Under the pieces are notes generated by a model, which was given only the letters and a program-made list of their open reading frames with translations, had not been told where the DNA came from and made no database searches. From assembly GCA_016191165.1 (NCBI GenBank), contig JACPPF010000181.1, forward strand, positions 24,000 to 87,999: 64,000 nucleotides of DNA, in the 5' to 3' direction. Position numbers and translations under genes: made by a program. Below are positions 26,816-35,952 of the stretch, one piece after another; within the stretch, counting starts at the first letter, position 1; each line of letters opens with the position of its first letter. The DNA is from Planctomycetota bacterium. GTDB taxonomy: Bacteria > Planctomycetota > Planctomycetia > Gemmatales > Gemmataceae.

Positions 26816-29359
26816 ATGGCCACCGAAAACGAAACCGCCCCCGCGTCGCATCAGCCGTACGTTCCGGACAACGTGACGATGCCGGAGTTCACGTGGTCGG
26901 CGGTGTTATTGGGCACATCGCTTGGTCTGATCTTCGCCGCCTCGTCGCTCTATCTCGTTTTGAAGGTTGGCATGACCGTGTCGGCGTCGATTCCGGTGGC
27001 CGTGTTGGCGATCACATTATTTCGCGCGCTTTCGGCGGCTTTTGGTTTTCGACGTGCCACCATTCTGGAAAACAACATTGTTCAGACTTCGGGTTCCGCT
27101 GGCGAATCGATTGCCTTCGGCGTTGGCGTCACCATGCCGGCGCTTTTGATGCTTGGTTTCGACATGGATTTGCCTCGCGTGATGATCGTCTCGATCCTGG
27201 GCGGCATCCTCGGCATCCTGGCGATGATCCCGTTGCGGCGTGCGTTCATCGTCAAGATGCACGGCCGCCCGGGACAGGCGGGCACGCTGCTCTATCCCGA
27301 AGGCGTCGCTGCCGCGCAGGTGCTGATCTCCGGTGAAAAAGGCGGGACCACCGGCGCGACCGTCTTTGTTGGATTCGGCCTGGCCTTCGCCCACAAATTC
27401 CTCACCATCGGCGTCAACGCGCTAAAGGAAACGGTGGCAGCGCCGATCCATGTCATCAACAGGGCGGCGGTCTTCTCCGCCGACATGGCGTCGGAGCTTC
27501 TGGGTGTTGGCTACATCATCGGCATGCGCACCAGCGCGATCATGATGGGCGGCGCGACGCTCGGATACCTCGTCATCATTCCAACGCTTTTTTTCGTGGG
27601 CGAACACGCGGCCGTGGTCATCCCGCCAAGCTCGGAGAAGCTCATCCGCGACATGAGCATTGGTGAGATTCGCAACAATTATCTCTTGTTCATCGGCGCC
27701 GGCTGCGTCGCCACGGCGGGCCTCATCAGCATGGCGCGAACCTTGCCGATGATCGTGCGTTCCGCGACTTCGGGCATTCGGTCCGTACGCGGCGGCGGAG
27801 GTGGCGGGGGCGTGGTCAACCGCCTCGATAACGACATGCCGATGAGCGTCGTCGTCCTGGGCAGTCTCGCACTCCTGGTTGTCCTGACCGCGTTCCTGAT
27901 GACCGAGGTCGGCATCGTTAGCGCCGTTCTCGGCGGTCTTCTCGTGTTGCTCTTTGGGTTTCTTTTCGTGACCGTCTCATCGCGTTTGACCGGCGAAATC
28001 GGCTCATCGTCCAATCCAATCTCTGGCATGACCACGGCCACACTCATGGTAACTTGCCTGATCTTCCTGGGCCTGAGCATGGTGACGCCTCACGATCGCG
28101 TGCTGGCGTTGTCCGTTGCCGCGGTGGTTTGTATTGCGGCGTCCAACGGGGGTACCACGGCTCAGTCTCTTAAAACCGGTTTCCTCGTCGGCGGTACGCC
28201 CAAGGCCATGCAATGGGCAATCCTTTTCGGCGCGCTCGTGTCGGCTTTGGTGATCGGCGGAACGCTGCTGGCGTTCAACGCGGCCGGGACGGTTTACAGC
28301 GACGAACCCGAATACCTCCCGTTGGAGGTCCTCCCGGCGAACCAGCCGCCGACGTCCAAGAGCGATCTCGATTCCCTTACCAAAAAGGAAAAATACCAGG
28401 GCAAGGATTACCTGGTCATGCCGAAAAGCCAGGGCAACTTGAAAGTGATTTATCTGGTCGAGCCAAAAACCGGAAAAATCGCGTGGGTCAAGAAGCCCAT
28501 TGTGCTGACGCTCGAGGAACGCCAGCGCCTTGTGGACAAGGAGACCTACCAGGAGCGAGAGTATCAGATTCTCGACACGCGCCGTGAGTTCTTCACGGTG
28601 AAAAAGAACGACCGCCCGGAACTCGTCAAGGTCCCTGAAGGCACCGCCCCGGAGGGCCGCTTCCTGGTCGATTCGGCGACTGGCCAGGTGGTGTTCATCA
28701 AGGACCCGACCATCGGCGGCGTCATCAATGAGCACAACGGGACCAAGACGACGCGCTTTCCGGCGCCCAAGACCAAGATCATGCAAATCATTATTGACGG
28801 GGTCCTCACGCTAAAGCTTAACTGGAGCCTGGTGTTGATCGGCGCCATGATCGCCGTTACCCTGGAGTTGTGCGGCGTTTCCTCCCTCGCCTTCGCGGTA
28901 GGCCTGTACGTCCCGATCCAATACTCAGTGCCCATCTTCGTGGGCGGAATCCTGCGCTGGGGGATCGATGCTTATCAGGCCAGACAGTCGGCAGCGGGGA
29001 TTCAAGCGGCCGGTGACGATCCCGAAGCGCGCGCCCGCGCCGAGATCGAGGCGATTCGCAAATCGGAAACCAGCCCGGGCGTTCTTCTCGCGTCCGGTTA
29101 TATTGCCGGCGGGTCGCTCGCGGGCGTGGCCGTGGCTTTCCTTGAGTTCATGCCATCCCTGAAAAATGCCATCAACCTTGAAAACGTGATCGAGCCCCTG
29201 GGCGAAGTCGCCAATGAAATCATTGCCGTCGTCATGTTTGCGCTCCTGGTCATCTTCGCCGCCATCGTGGGGCTGGGCATGTTGTTCAAGCCACCCGAAG
29301 AGAACGGCGACGCCACGGCCCCACCGCCCGGGCAACCCGATACCCGCATCGAGGCATAA
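26816..29359 (+). CDS. OPT-family oligopeptide transporter with large soluble insert
   Basis: This is an 847-residue inner-membrane transporter of the OPT family, which imports oligopeptides or metal-chelate peptides. It has many hydrophobic helices. Conserved segments include [20 protein letters not shown] near the start, [36 protein letters not shown] and [21 protein letters not shown] glycine run ([11 protein letters not shown] near 325) marks a cytoplasmic loop. Residues about 495-655 form a hydrophilic insert, rich in Lys, Glu and Pro, which is not usual for the family. The start has a GGAG site. The gene is followed 44 bases later by the S46 peptidase, a possible functional pairing of peptide release and uptake. 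Confidence 0.9.
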   Translation: MATENETAPASHQPYVPDNVTMPEFTWSAVLLGTSLGLIFAASSLYLVLKVGMTVSASIPVAVLAITLFRALSAAFGFRRATILENNIVQTSGSAGESIAFGVGVTMPALLMLGFDMDLPRVMIVSILGGILGILAMIPLRRAFIVKMHGRPGQAGTLLYPEGVAAAQVLISGEKGGTTGATVFVGFGLAFAHKFLTIGVNALKETVAAPIHVINRAAVFSADMASELLGVGYIIGMRTSAIMMGGATLGYLVIIPTLFFVGEHAAVVIPPSSEKLIRDMSIGEIRNNYLLFIGAGCVATAGLISMARTLPMIVRSATSGIRSVRGGGGGGGVVNRLDNDMPMSVVVLGSLALLVVLTAFLMTEVGIVSAVLGGLLVLLFGFLFVTVSSRLTGEIGSSSNPISGMTTATLMVTCLIFLGLSMVTPHDRVLALSVAAVVCIAASNGGTTAQSLKTGFLVGGTPKAMQWAILFGALVSALVIGGTLLAFNAAGTVYSDEPEYLPLEVLPANQPPTSKSDLDSLTKKEKYQGKDYLVMPKSQGNLKVIYLVEPKTGKIAWVKKPIVLTLEERQRLVDKETYQEREYQILDTRREFFTVKKNDRPELVKVPEGTAPEGRFLVDSATGQVVFIKDPTIGGVINEHNGTKTTRFPAPKTKIMQIIIDGVLTLKLNWSLVLIGAMIAVTLELCGVSSLAFAVGLYVPIQYSVPIFVGGILRWGIDAYQARQSAAGIQAAGDDPEARARAEIEAIRKSETSPGVLLASGYIAGGSLAGVAVAFLEFMPSLKNAINLENVIEPLGEVANEIIAVVMFALLVIFAAIVGLGMLFKPPEENGDATAPPPGQPDTRIEA

Positions 29360-29403
29360 ATCAATATCCTTACACCATCGTCTCGCAAATAGGAGGATTG
29401 CCG

Positions 29404-31491
29404 ATGAAACGTTTCCTTGCACTCTTTTTCCTGACGTCCCTGATTGCCATGACCCAAACCTTCCACACCGCGGCCGACGAGGGGCTTTGGCTCTTCAACA
29501 ACCCACCCAGGAAGCACCTCAAGGAGAAGCACAACTTCGATCCGCCGGCTTCCTGGTACGATCACCTGCAAAAGTCGTCCGTTCGCTTCAACTCCGGCGG
29601 GTCGGGCTCCTTTGTCTCCGCCGATGGGCTGGTCATGACCAACCACCACGTCGGCCTGGGCGCCTTGCAAAAACTCAGCTCCAAGGGCAAGGACTACGTC
29701 AAGGACGGCTTCTACGCCAAGACCCTGGCCGAGGAATTCAAGGCCGTCGATGAGGAACTCAACGTCCTTATGGAAATCGTCGACGTCACCGAGCAAGTAA
29801 AGGCCGCGGTCAAGCCCGACATGAAGGCCGACAAGGCGTTCGAGGCTCGCCGCGGCGTCATCGCCAGGATCGAGGCCGAATCGCAAGAAAAAACCGGGCT
29901 GCGCAGCAACGTCGTCACTCTCTACCAGGGCGGGCAGTACCACCTCTATCGCTTCAAACGCTACACCGACGTTCGGCTGGTCTTCGCGCCGGAACAGCAG
30001 ATCGCCTTCTACGGCGGCGATCCCGACAATTTTGCCTACCCGCGCTATGATCTCGACGCCTGTTTCTTCCGCGTCTACGAAAATGGCAAACCCGCCAAGA
30101 TCGACCACTACCTCAAGTGGAGCAAGAACGGCATCAGCGAGAATGAACTCGTCTTTGTTTCCGGACACCCCGGCCATACTGATCGGCTCAACACGGTTGC
30201 CGATCTCGAATACCTGCGCGACATCGGCTATCCCTTCCTCATGCAGCGGCTTAATCGCCTCGAAGTGATGCTCTCGGTCTACAGCCAGCGCGGCGAGGAA
30301 TTTGAACGTAAGTCAAAGGACTTCCTGTTCTCCATCGCCAATAGCCGCAAGGCCCGCATGGGCGGACTCGCGGGCCTGCAAGACCCGGCCATGATGGCGA
30401 AGAAAGTCGCCCAGGAGAAGGCCCTGCGCGACGCCGTCGCCAAACGCGATGACCTGAAAGAAGTCGCCGACGCCTGGAGCATCATCGCCAAGGTCCAGAA
30501 CGTTCGCAAAAACAACATCAAACGCTACATCATCTTCGAAGGCGGCGCCGGTTTCAACACGCTCCTCTTCGGCACCGCGCGCACCCTGGTTCGGGCCGCG
30601 GACGAATATCCCAAACCCAACGAGAAACGCCTCACCGAGTACGGTGAGTCCGACAAGCGATCGCTTCAGATGCGGCTCTTCTCCAAGCGCCCCATCTACA
30701 AGGATTTTGAGCTGGCCAAGTTTGCCGACTCGCTGAGCTGGATGTGCGAGATCGTCGGCTACAACGATCCGCTCGTGAAAAAGATTCTCGCCGGCAAGTC
30801 CCCCAATGAACGGGCCGCCGAGATACTCAACGGCACCAAGCTCTTCGATGTCGCGGAAAGACAAAAACTATTCAAGGGCGGCAAGAAGGCGATCACCGCA
30901 TCCAAGGACGCCATGATCCAACTCGCCAGGCTTGTCGATGCCGAGTCACGCCGCGTTCGCAAGGTTCTCGAAAGCCAGCTCGAGGAGCCCAAACGGCAAG
31001 CCTACGACAAGATCGCCAAGGCGAAATTCGCGGTCGAAGGCACCGACAACTATCCCGACGCGACGTTCACCCTGCGCCTCTCGTTCGGCACTTGTAAGGG
31101 CTACGTCGAGAATGGCCAGAAGATTCCCTTCCAGACCACGTTCCAGGGGCTCTACGCCAAGGCCAAGGAACAGAACAACAAGATGCCCTACGAGATTCCC
31201 CAGCGCTGGATGGCGCGCAAGGACAAGCTCAACCTGAAGACGCCATTCAACTTCGTCTGCACCGCGGACATCATTGGCGGCAACTCGGGCAGCCCGGTTG
31301 TCAACCGCGCGGGCGAATTGGTTGGCCTGATCTTCGATGGCAACATTCAGTCGCTGGTGTGGGATTTTGCCTACACCGACGAGCAAGCCCGCGCTGTCTC
31401 GGTCAGTTCCCAGGCCATCCCCGAGGCGCTGCGAGCCGTCTACGACGCCAGCCCGCTGGCGGAGGAGCTGGTGACGGGGACGCGAAAATAA
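29404..31491 (+). CDS. S46-family dipeptidyl peptidase (DPP7/DPP11-like)
   Basis: This 695-residue periplasmic serine exopeptidase releases dipeptides from peptide N-termini. A signal peptide (KRFLALFFLTSLIAMTQTFHTAADE) precedes the mature DEGLWLFNNPP, the typical S46 beginning. The chymotrypsin-like core shows SGSFVSADGLVMTNHHVG (catalytic His), an Asp in the YDLDACFFRVYENGK region, and IIGGNSGSPVVN (catalytic Ser). The helical lid domain lies between. The ATG at 29404 is favoured by AGGAGG at 29391-29396; a TTG at 29398 is not. It lies directly behind the OPT transporter, consistent with a peptide-scavenging unit. Confidence 0.95.
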   Translation: MKRFLALFFLTSLIAMTQTFHTAADEGLWLFNNPPRKHLKEKHNFDPPASWYDHLQKSSVRFNSGGSGSFVSADGLVMTNHHVGLGALQKLSSKGKDYVKDGFYAKTLAEEFKAVDEELNVLMEIVDVTEQVKAAVKPDMKADKAFEARRGVIARIEAESQEKTGLRSNVVTLYQGGQYHLYRFKRYTDVRLVFAPEQQIAFYGGDPDNFAYPRYDLDACFFRVYENGKPAKIDHYLKWSKNGISENELVFVSGHPGHTDRLNTVADLEYLRDIGYPFLMQRLNRLEVMLSVYSQRGEEFERKSKDFLFSIANSRKARMGGLAGLQDPAMMAKKVAQEKALRDAVAKRDDLKEVADAWSIIAKVQNVRKNNIKRYIIFEGGAGFNTLLFGTARTLVRAADEYPKPNEKRLTEYGESDKRSLQMRLFSKRPIYKDFELAKFADSLSWMCEIVGYNDPLVKKILAGKSPNERAAEILNGTKLFDVAERQKLFKGGKKAITASKDAMIQLARLVDAESRRVRKVLESQLEEPKRQAYDKIAKAKFAVEGTDNYPDATFTLRLSFGTCKGYVENGQKIPFQTTFQGLYAKAKEQNNKMPYEIPQRWMARKDKLNLKTPFNFVCTADIIGGNSGSPVVNRAGELVGLIFDGNIQSLVWDFAYTDEQARAVSVSSQAIPEALRAVYDASPLAEELVTGTRK

Positions 31492-31548
31492 CCGGTTCCG
31501 GATTACCCATGCGTGGATATGCTGTGCGCGGTTCAAATAAGAGACATT

Positions 31549-31584
31549 GTAGGGTGCGTCAAGCGCAGCGCGGACGCACCCTAC
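31549..31584. repeat. 12-bp inverted repeat (REP-like)
   Basis: GTAGGGTGCGTC and GACGCACCCTAC form a perfect 12-bp stem around a 12-base loop, located 57 bases after the S46 gene stop. The form resembles the widespread bacterial element with a GGGTGCGTC/GACGCACCC palindrome. It could serve as a terminator or mRNA 3'-end stabiliser. Confidence 0.6.
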
Positions 31585-31740
31585 GAGCTTTTTGGCGCCC
31601 ATTCATGTCCGCGCAAAGTATAAGATGCGCGGTTTGCGAAATATGCCCATTTCGCCAGCCGCGTTTTCTTGCGCAGCGGGCTAGACATCATTCCATCCCG
31701 CGGCTATGCTTCCGCCCCGGATCAAGGTGCGGAGGCGATC

Positions 31741-32457
31741 ATGCAACTTCGTTCGCTGGTGGGGTGTCTGGTTTTGTTCGCTCTAGCGGGCTGCACGCCG
31801 CATCGCCTACTTGCACCGGAACGCCCACCCACCTTGCAGGTTGCCGGCAGTCTCACCGACCCCGGCAAGGCGCCGCCCAAGAGCGTCAGTTATCCGCCCG
31901 CGTCTCGCGATGTCTCCTATCGGGTCCTTTTGATCAAAGACAAGCTCATCGGTGAAAACCCGCAAGTCGGCCTGAAGCCATACGTCAACGCCATCGGCTC
32001 GACCGATCCCGAGGTCTTTCACATCGGGCTGAATCAGATTTTCATCACCGAGGGCCTGATCAAGCAATGCCAGACCGACGGGCAACTGGCGGCGGTGATC
32101 GCCAATGAGCTGGGCAAGATGGTCTCCGAACGCGAGGCAACCGTGCCCGATGACATCCGCCAGCCCGATCGCCTGCCACCGGTGCATTTACCCATCGGCG
32201 GCGGCGGTAACGCGACCGAGGCGGATCCCGTTCACCGCATTGAGATGGCACGTTACGAAAAGCAACATCCCAAACAGTTCGCCAAATTGCCACGCCCCAA
32301 TCCGCAGACCGTCGCGCGCAGTATTCTCGAAAAAGCGTGCTACCAAACTACCGACCTCGACGCCGCCTGGCCGCTCTTGCAGAACGCGCAGCGCTTCAGC
32401 CGATTCGAGAATCAGTTCAAGGGCACCACGCCGCAGGGCAACTGGAAGGCGCCCTGA
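31741..32457 (+). CDS. Lipoprotein with degenerate M48-like region
   Basis: This 238-residue protein starts MQLRSLVGCLVLFALAGCTP, a signal with lipobox (ALAGC). Residues about 80-130 look like an M48 metallopeptidase core: a hydrophobic strand ending FHIGLNQIFITEGLIK, then LAAVIANELGKMVSERE. Active M48 enzymes have HELAH at the underlined-equivalent position; this has NELGK, so both metal-binding His are missing. It is therefore probably a non-catalytic binding protein or a decaying peptidase. The start at 31741 is preferred to an earlier in-frame ATG that would put 24 residues before the signal. Confidence 0.7.
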   Translation: MQLRSLVGCLVLFALAGCTPHRLLAPERPPTLQVAGSLTDPGKAPPKSVSYPPASRDVSYRVLLIKDKLIGENPQVGLKPYVNAIGSTDPEVFHIGLNQIFITEGLIKQCQTDGQLAAVIANELGKMVSEREATVPDDIRQPDRLPPVHLPIGGGGNATEADPVHRIEMARYEKQHPKQFAKLPRPNPQTVARSILEKACYQTTDLDAAWPLLQNAQRFSRFENQFKGTTPQGNWKAP

Positions 32458-32719
32458 CTGTAGCCCATCTTCACCAATTCGCTCTGCTTTAGTAAACTTG
32501 CAAGCCGGGGTACCCCCCCGGTTCCGTGAGAAGTCCTCAAGAAAATCGCGGCAACCATTTATTCCACAGGGAGTTGCGATGCGACTACGACTTTTCACTT
32601 AACCCGCGGCCCCGGGCGGGTAGGAGGGCCAGCCGCCGGATTGGGGCGTTGCGTCCGATTGTGCCTGCCATATACTAAATAAGTCCCCGCTCATCCTTTT
32701 TTGCATCGAGGCCGACTCC

Positions 32720-34021
32720 ATGCCAGCCATGACCATGACCGAAAAGATCCTCGCCCGCCACGCCGGCAAGGCCAGTGTGGAGCCGGGTGATAATATCTGG
32801 GTCGATACCGACATCCTCATGACCCACGACGTGTGCGGCCCCGGCACCATCGGCGTCTTCAAGCAGCACTTCGGCAAGGACGCGAAGGTCTGGGACAGGG
32901 AAAAGGTCGTCATCATCCCCGATCACTACATCTTCACCGAAGACAAGATGGCCAACCGCAACGTCGATACGCTGCGGCAATTCGTGAAAGAACAGAACCT
33001 GCCCTACTACTACGACGTCGGCACCGACAAGTACAAGGGCGTCTGCCACATCGCGTTGCCGGAGGAAGGCCACACGCGCCCCGGCGAAATCCTGTTCGGC
33101 ACCGACAGCCACACCTGCACCGCCGGCGCCTTCGGCGAGTTTGCGACTGGCATCGGCAACACCGACGCGGGCTTCGTCATGGGCACCGGCAAGCTCTGGG
33201 TCAAAGTCCCGCCCACCATGCGCTTCATCTTTCACGGCGAGTTGCCGCCCTACCTGATGGCCAAGGACTTGATCCTTGCCGTCATCGGCGACATCGGCTG
33301 CGACGGCGCGACTTACAAAGCAATGGAATTCGATGGCGACGGCGTCTTCGCTCTCAACATCGAAGAACGCATGACTCTGTGCAACATGGTCATCGAAGCG
33401 GGCGGCAAGAACGGCGTCATCGCGCCGGATCAAGTGACGCTCGACTACGTCAACGCTCGCACGAAGAAACCGTATGAAGTGGTGAAGACCGATGCCGGCG
33501 CCAGGTTCTGCTTCGAGAAGGTCTACGACGTGCGCAAGCTGGAGCCGGTGATCGCCAAGCCACACAGCCCAGATAATCGCGCGACCGTATCCGAACTCAA
33601 GGGAACCAAACTCGATCGCGCCTACATTGGTTCGTGTACGGGGGGCAAGATGACCGACTTCCGCGCGGCTGCGAAGATCCTCAAGGGGCACTCGGTCAAG
33701 ATCGACACCTTCGTCGTCCCCGCGACCAGCGAGATAGCCAAGGGCTTGCGGACCGAATCGATCAATGGCCAGACGCTGGAGCAGATTTTCCTGAGCGCCG
33801 GGGCGAAGATCGGCGAGCCGTCGTGTGCCGCATGTCTCGGCGGCCCGAGCGACACCTTCGGCCGGCTCAACACGCCGATCAGTTGCATCAGCACGACCAA
33901 CCGCAACTTCCCGGGCCGCATGGGACACAAGGAGGCGAAGGTGTTCCTGGCGAGCCCGCTGACTGTCGCCGCGAGTGCGCTGTCGGGGACGATCGCGGAC
34001 CCGCGGGATTGTTTGCAATAG
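32720..34021 (+). CDS. leuC: 3-isopropylmalate dehydratase large subunit
   Basis: LeuC is the 4Fe-4S-binding subunit of the isomerase converting 2- to 3-isopropylmalate in leucine synthesis. The 433-residue protein matches the shorter LeuC/homoaconitase type. It has VEPGDNIWVDTDILMTHD, GEILFGTDSHTCTAGAFG (first cluster Cys), AYIGSCTGGKMTDFRAA (second Cys) and GEPSCAACLGG (third Cys). It is probably used with leuD at 34528, but the two are separated by a HicBA module instead of being adjacent. Homoaconitase or methylmalate activity cannot be excluded by eye. Confidence 0.92.
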   Translation: MPAMTMTEKILARHAGKASVEPGDNIWVDTDILMTHDVCGPGTIGVFKQHFGKDAKVWDREKVVIIPDHYIFTEDKMANRNVDTLRQFVKEQNLPYYYDVGTDKYKGVCHIALPEEGHTRPGEILFGTDSHTCTAGAFGEFATGIGNTDAGFVMGTGKLWVKVPPTMRFIFHGELPPYLMAKDLILAVIGDIGCDGATYKAMEFDGDGVFALNIEERMTLCNMVIEAGGKNGVIAPDQVTLDYVNARTKKPYEVVKTDAGARFCFEKVYDVRKLEPVIAKPHSPDNRATVSELKGTKLDRAYIGSCTGGKMTDFRAAAKILKGHSVKIDTFVVPATSEIAKGLRTESINGQTLEQIFLSAGAKIGEPSCAACLGGPSDTFGRLNTPISCISTTNRNFPGRMGHKEAKVFLASPLTVAASALSGTIADPRDCLQ

Positions 34022-34032
34022 GAGTTCGTCCG

Positions 34033-34263
34033 ATGCGAAAACGACCCAATATCAAGATCATCATTGAAAAGCACAAGGACGGCTACGTCGGGTACCCGAT
34101 TGGCATGAAAGGCGTGGTCGTGGGACAAGGCGACACCTACGAGGAGGCGCTCAAGGATGTTCGTTCCGCCATTCGCTTTCACATCGAGACTTTCGGAGTG
34201 CAAGCCATTGATCGCGACGAGTCTATCCTGGAGGCGTTCGTGGCCGAGGCCGAGGTTTCGTAA
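34033..34263 (+). CDS. HicB-like antitoxin
   Basis: This 76-residue protein of the HicB type has a partial RNase H-like fold. KIIIEKHKDGYVGYPIG gives the first strands, followed by VVVGQGDTYEEALKDVRSAIRFHIETFG, the helix common to HicB. HicB binds and neutralises HicA and often represses the pair. No DNA-binding C-terminal ribbon-helix-helix is obvious in this short form. The ATG at 34033 is 11 bases after leuC. The following hicA gene begins at the base immediately after this stop, so they form one unit, in the less common antitoxin-first order. Confidence 0.82.
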   Translation: MRKRPNIKIIIEKHKDGYVGYPIGMKGVVVGQGDTYEEALKDVRSAIRFHIETFGVQAIDRDESILEAFVAEAEVS

Positions 34264-34503
34264 ATGGCGAAATTCCCTAGCGACGCGCCCAAGCGGCGCG
34301 TGATCAAAGCGCTAAAGATTCTCGGATTCGACATCGCGCGGGAAAAAGAGCATATCTCCATGGCGCGGGAGAACGATGATGGAACAGTGACACCAATAAC
34401 CATGCCGAACCATCCACGGATCAAAGGTTCGACATTGCGAAGCATCTGCACGCAATCCGGAATATCGCGAATGGATTTCATGAAAGCCTACGATCAAACT
34501 TGA
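34264..34503 (+). CDS. HicA-like mRNA interferase toxin
   Basis: HicA toxins are small double-stranded-RNA-binding-fold ribonucleases. This 79-residue product shows the family pattern KRRVIKALKILGFDIAREKE, then the catalytic His in EHISM, TPITMPNHPRIKGSTLRSI and a C-terminal helix after GISRMDFM. The Gly-Ser before the catalytic His in canonical members is replaced by Lys-Glu. The pair sits in the 506-bp interval between leuC and leuD with the same orientation and short gaps, so it can ride on leu transcription. Confidence 0.85.
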   Translation: MAKFPSDAPKRRVIKALKILGFDIAREKEHISMARENDDGTVTPITMPNHPRIKGSTLRSICTQSGISRMDFMKAYDQT

Positions 34504-34527
34504 ACCCCTATTTACAAGCTTCTCACC

Positions 34528-35091
34528 ATGCAAACCACCATCACCGGCAAAGCCTACGTCCTCGGCGATAACGTCGATACCGATCAGATCATCCCGGCCC
34601 AGTATCTCACGTACAACCCCGCTGTCGCGGAAGAGTACAAGATGTTCGGCAAGTACGCCCTGTCCAGCGTGCCGCCGGCGCAGGCGGGGTTGCCGAAGGG
34701 GCATGTGCCGTTTCATACCAGGGACGAATTCGTCTCCGATTACCAGATCATCATCGGCGGCAAGAACTTCGGCTGCGGCTCGTCGCGTGAACACGCCCCG
34801 ATCGCGCTCGACGCCGCCGGGATCAAGTGCGTCATCGCCGAGTTTTACGCGCGCATTTTCTTTCGCAATTCCGTCAACGGCGGGTACATCATTCCGTTCG
34901 AGACCCCGGACCGTCTGTGCGAGCAAATTTGCACGGGAGACGAATTGAAGGTCGATGTTGCCACGGGCGTCCTTTCCAACCTCACGACGAAAGAAACGTG
35001 GAAGTTGAAACCGCTCGGCGAGGTGGCGCCGATCATCGACGCAGGCGGGATTTTCGCGTATGCGAAGAAGGTCGGGATGCTGAAGGTGTGA
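34528..35091 (+). CDS. leuD: 3-isopropylmalate dehydratase small subunit
   Basis: LeuD is the swivelling small subunit of isopropylmalate isomerase. The 187-residue protein has GDNVDTDQIIPAQYLTYNP, the IIGGKNFGCGSSREHAPIAL substrate-binding motif, and SVNGGYIIPFETPD. The length and start agree with family members. The gene follows hicA by 24 bases and converges with the DUF4058 gene nine bases beyond its stop. Separation from leuC by a toxin-antitoxin module is unusual, since leuC and leuD are normally adjacent or overlapping. Confidence 0.93.
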   Translation: MQTTITGKAYVLGDNVDTDQIIPAQYLTYNPAVAEEYKMFGKYALSSVPPAQAGLPKGHVPFHTRDEFVSDYQIIIGGKNFGCGSSREHAPIALDAAGIKCVIAEFYARIFFRNSVNGGYIIPFETPDRLCEQICTGDELKVDVATGVLSNLTTKETWKLKPLGEVAPIIDAGGIFAYAKKVGMLKV

Positions 35092-35100
35092 GCAACGGTA

Positions 35101-35874
35101 TCAAGCGTTAATTCTACTCACAAACCGTGCCGCCAAAGCCCGCTGATTGTCATTCAACGGCGCTGGGCAGGGACGATCGTAGCGCAAACGCCGCCCAAAC
35201 CGCCCACGTTCAAACGCGGTTGCGAACACCGCTGCCAAATCCACAATTACATCGGCATGAGGCGATCGCAGCGGCACCGGCACGCTCGGCAAGGCGTCCG
35301 CCAGATTCCACGAATAAACCTGACAATTGGGACGTTGGTCGCCGCGAGCGACAAGGTAGTAGTAGTCGGCATTGGGCATGAGCCGCGGCGATGCCATGCG
35401 CCGGCCGCCGCAAAGGAGGTCAAGTTCGACAAGGTGAACATCCTGTCGGAAAATGCCGTTACGCTTACTCTCGTATTCCGTCCGTCCCGGATTCTCCTTG
35501 TTGGCGGGAGACAGCAACTCAAGGACGGCAACTAACGAAAGTTCAGGCCTCGCCACAATCTCGATATAAAGTTCCGTCACACCATCGATTATCTCAACGG
35601 GCAACGTGACAGGCGCAAGTGTCGCCAATCCAGAAGACCTCTGCGGACCATTTCCCGCGCCTTCCGCGCTTGAAATCGAAATGTCCGGCTTGATCAGTTT
35701 CCGGACTTCGGGATCGGTTTCCACCAGATAGACGCGCTCGTCGATCCTTGCGATGTATTCGTCCGGCAATTCCTGGGCGATTGCCTCCCGCCAGGAATGG
35801 ATAAACGTGGAATGGAAATCGGGCCATTCCGATCCTTCGAGATACGGATCCATACCAGGGAACGGACTACCCAT
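35101..35874 (-). CDS. DUF4058 family protein
   Basis: This 257-residue protein opens MGSPFPGMDPYLEGSEWPDF, the diagnostic start of DUF4058. It continues with LKPxI-like KPDISISS and LELLSPANKENPGRTEYESK, which carries the D/E, E and K residues of a PD-(D/E)XK-like core typical of this family. SRPNxxxYSW and YDRPxPAPL complete the pattern. The function of the family is unestablished; a nuclease relationship is inference. It is common and multi-copy in cyanobacteria, planctomycetes and Chloroflexi. It is transcribed opposite to leuD, and no partner is evident. Confidence 0.88.
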   Translation of the reverse strand: MGSPFPGMDPYLEGSEWPDFHSTFIHSWREAIAQELPDEYIARIDERVYLVETDPEVRKLIKPDISISSAEGAGNGPQRSSGLATLAPVTLPVEIIDGVTELYIEIVARPELSLVAVLELLSPANKENPGRTEYESKRNGIFRQDVHLVELDLLCGGRRMASPRLMPNADYYYLVARGDQRPNCQVYSWNLADALPSVPVPLRSPHADVIVDLAAVFATAFERGRFGRRLRYDRPCPAPLNDNQRALAARFVSRINA

Positions 35875-35952
35875 GACAATACCTCAAGGTTTGCTCCATG
35901 CCTTCAGTGTATCATGACGGTCCACCGCGCCAACCATCGAATCAGGACCTGG

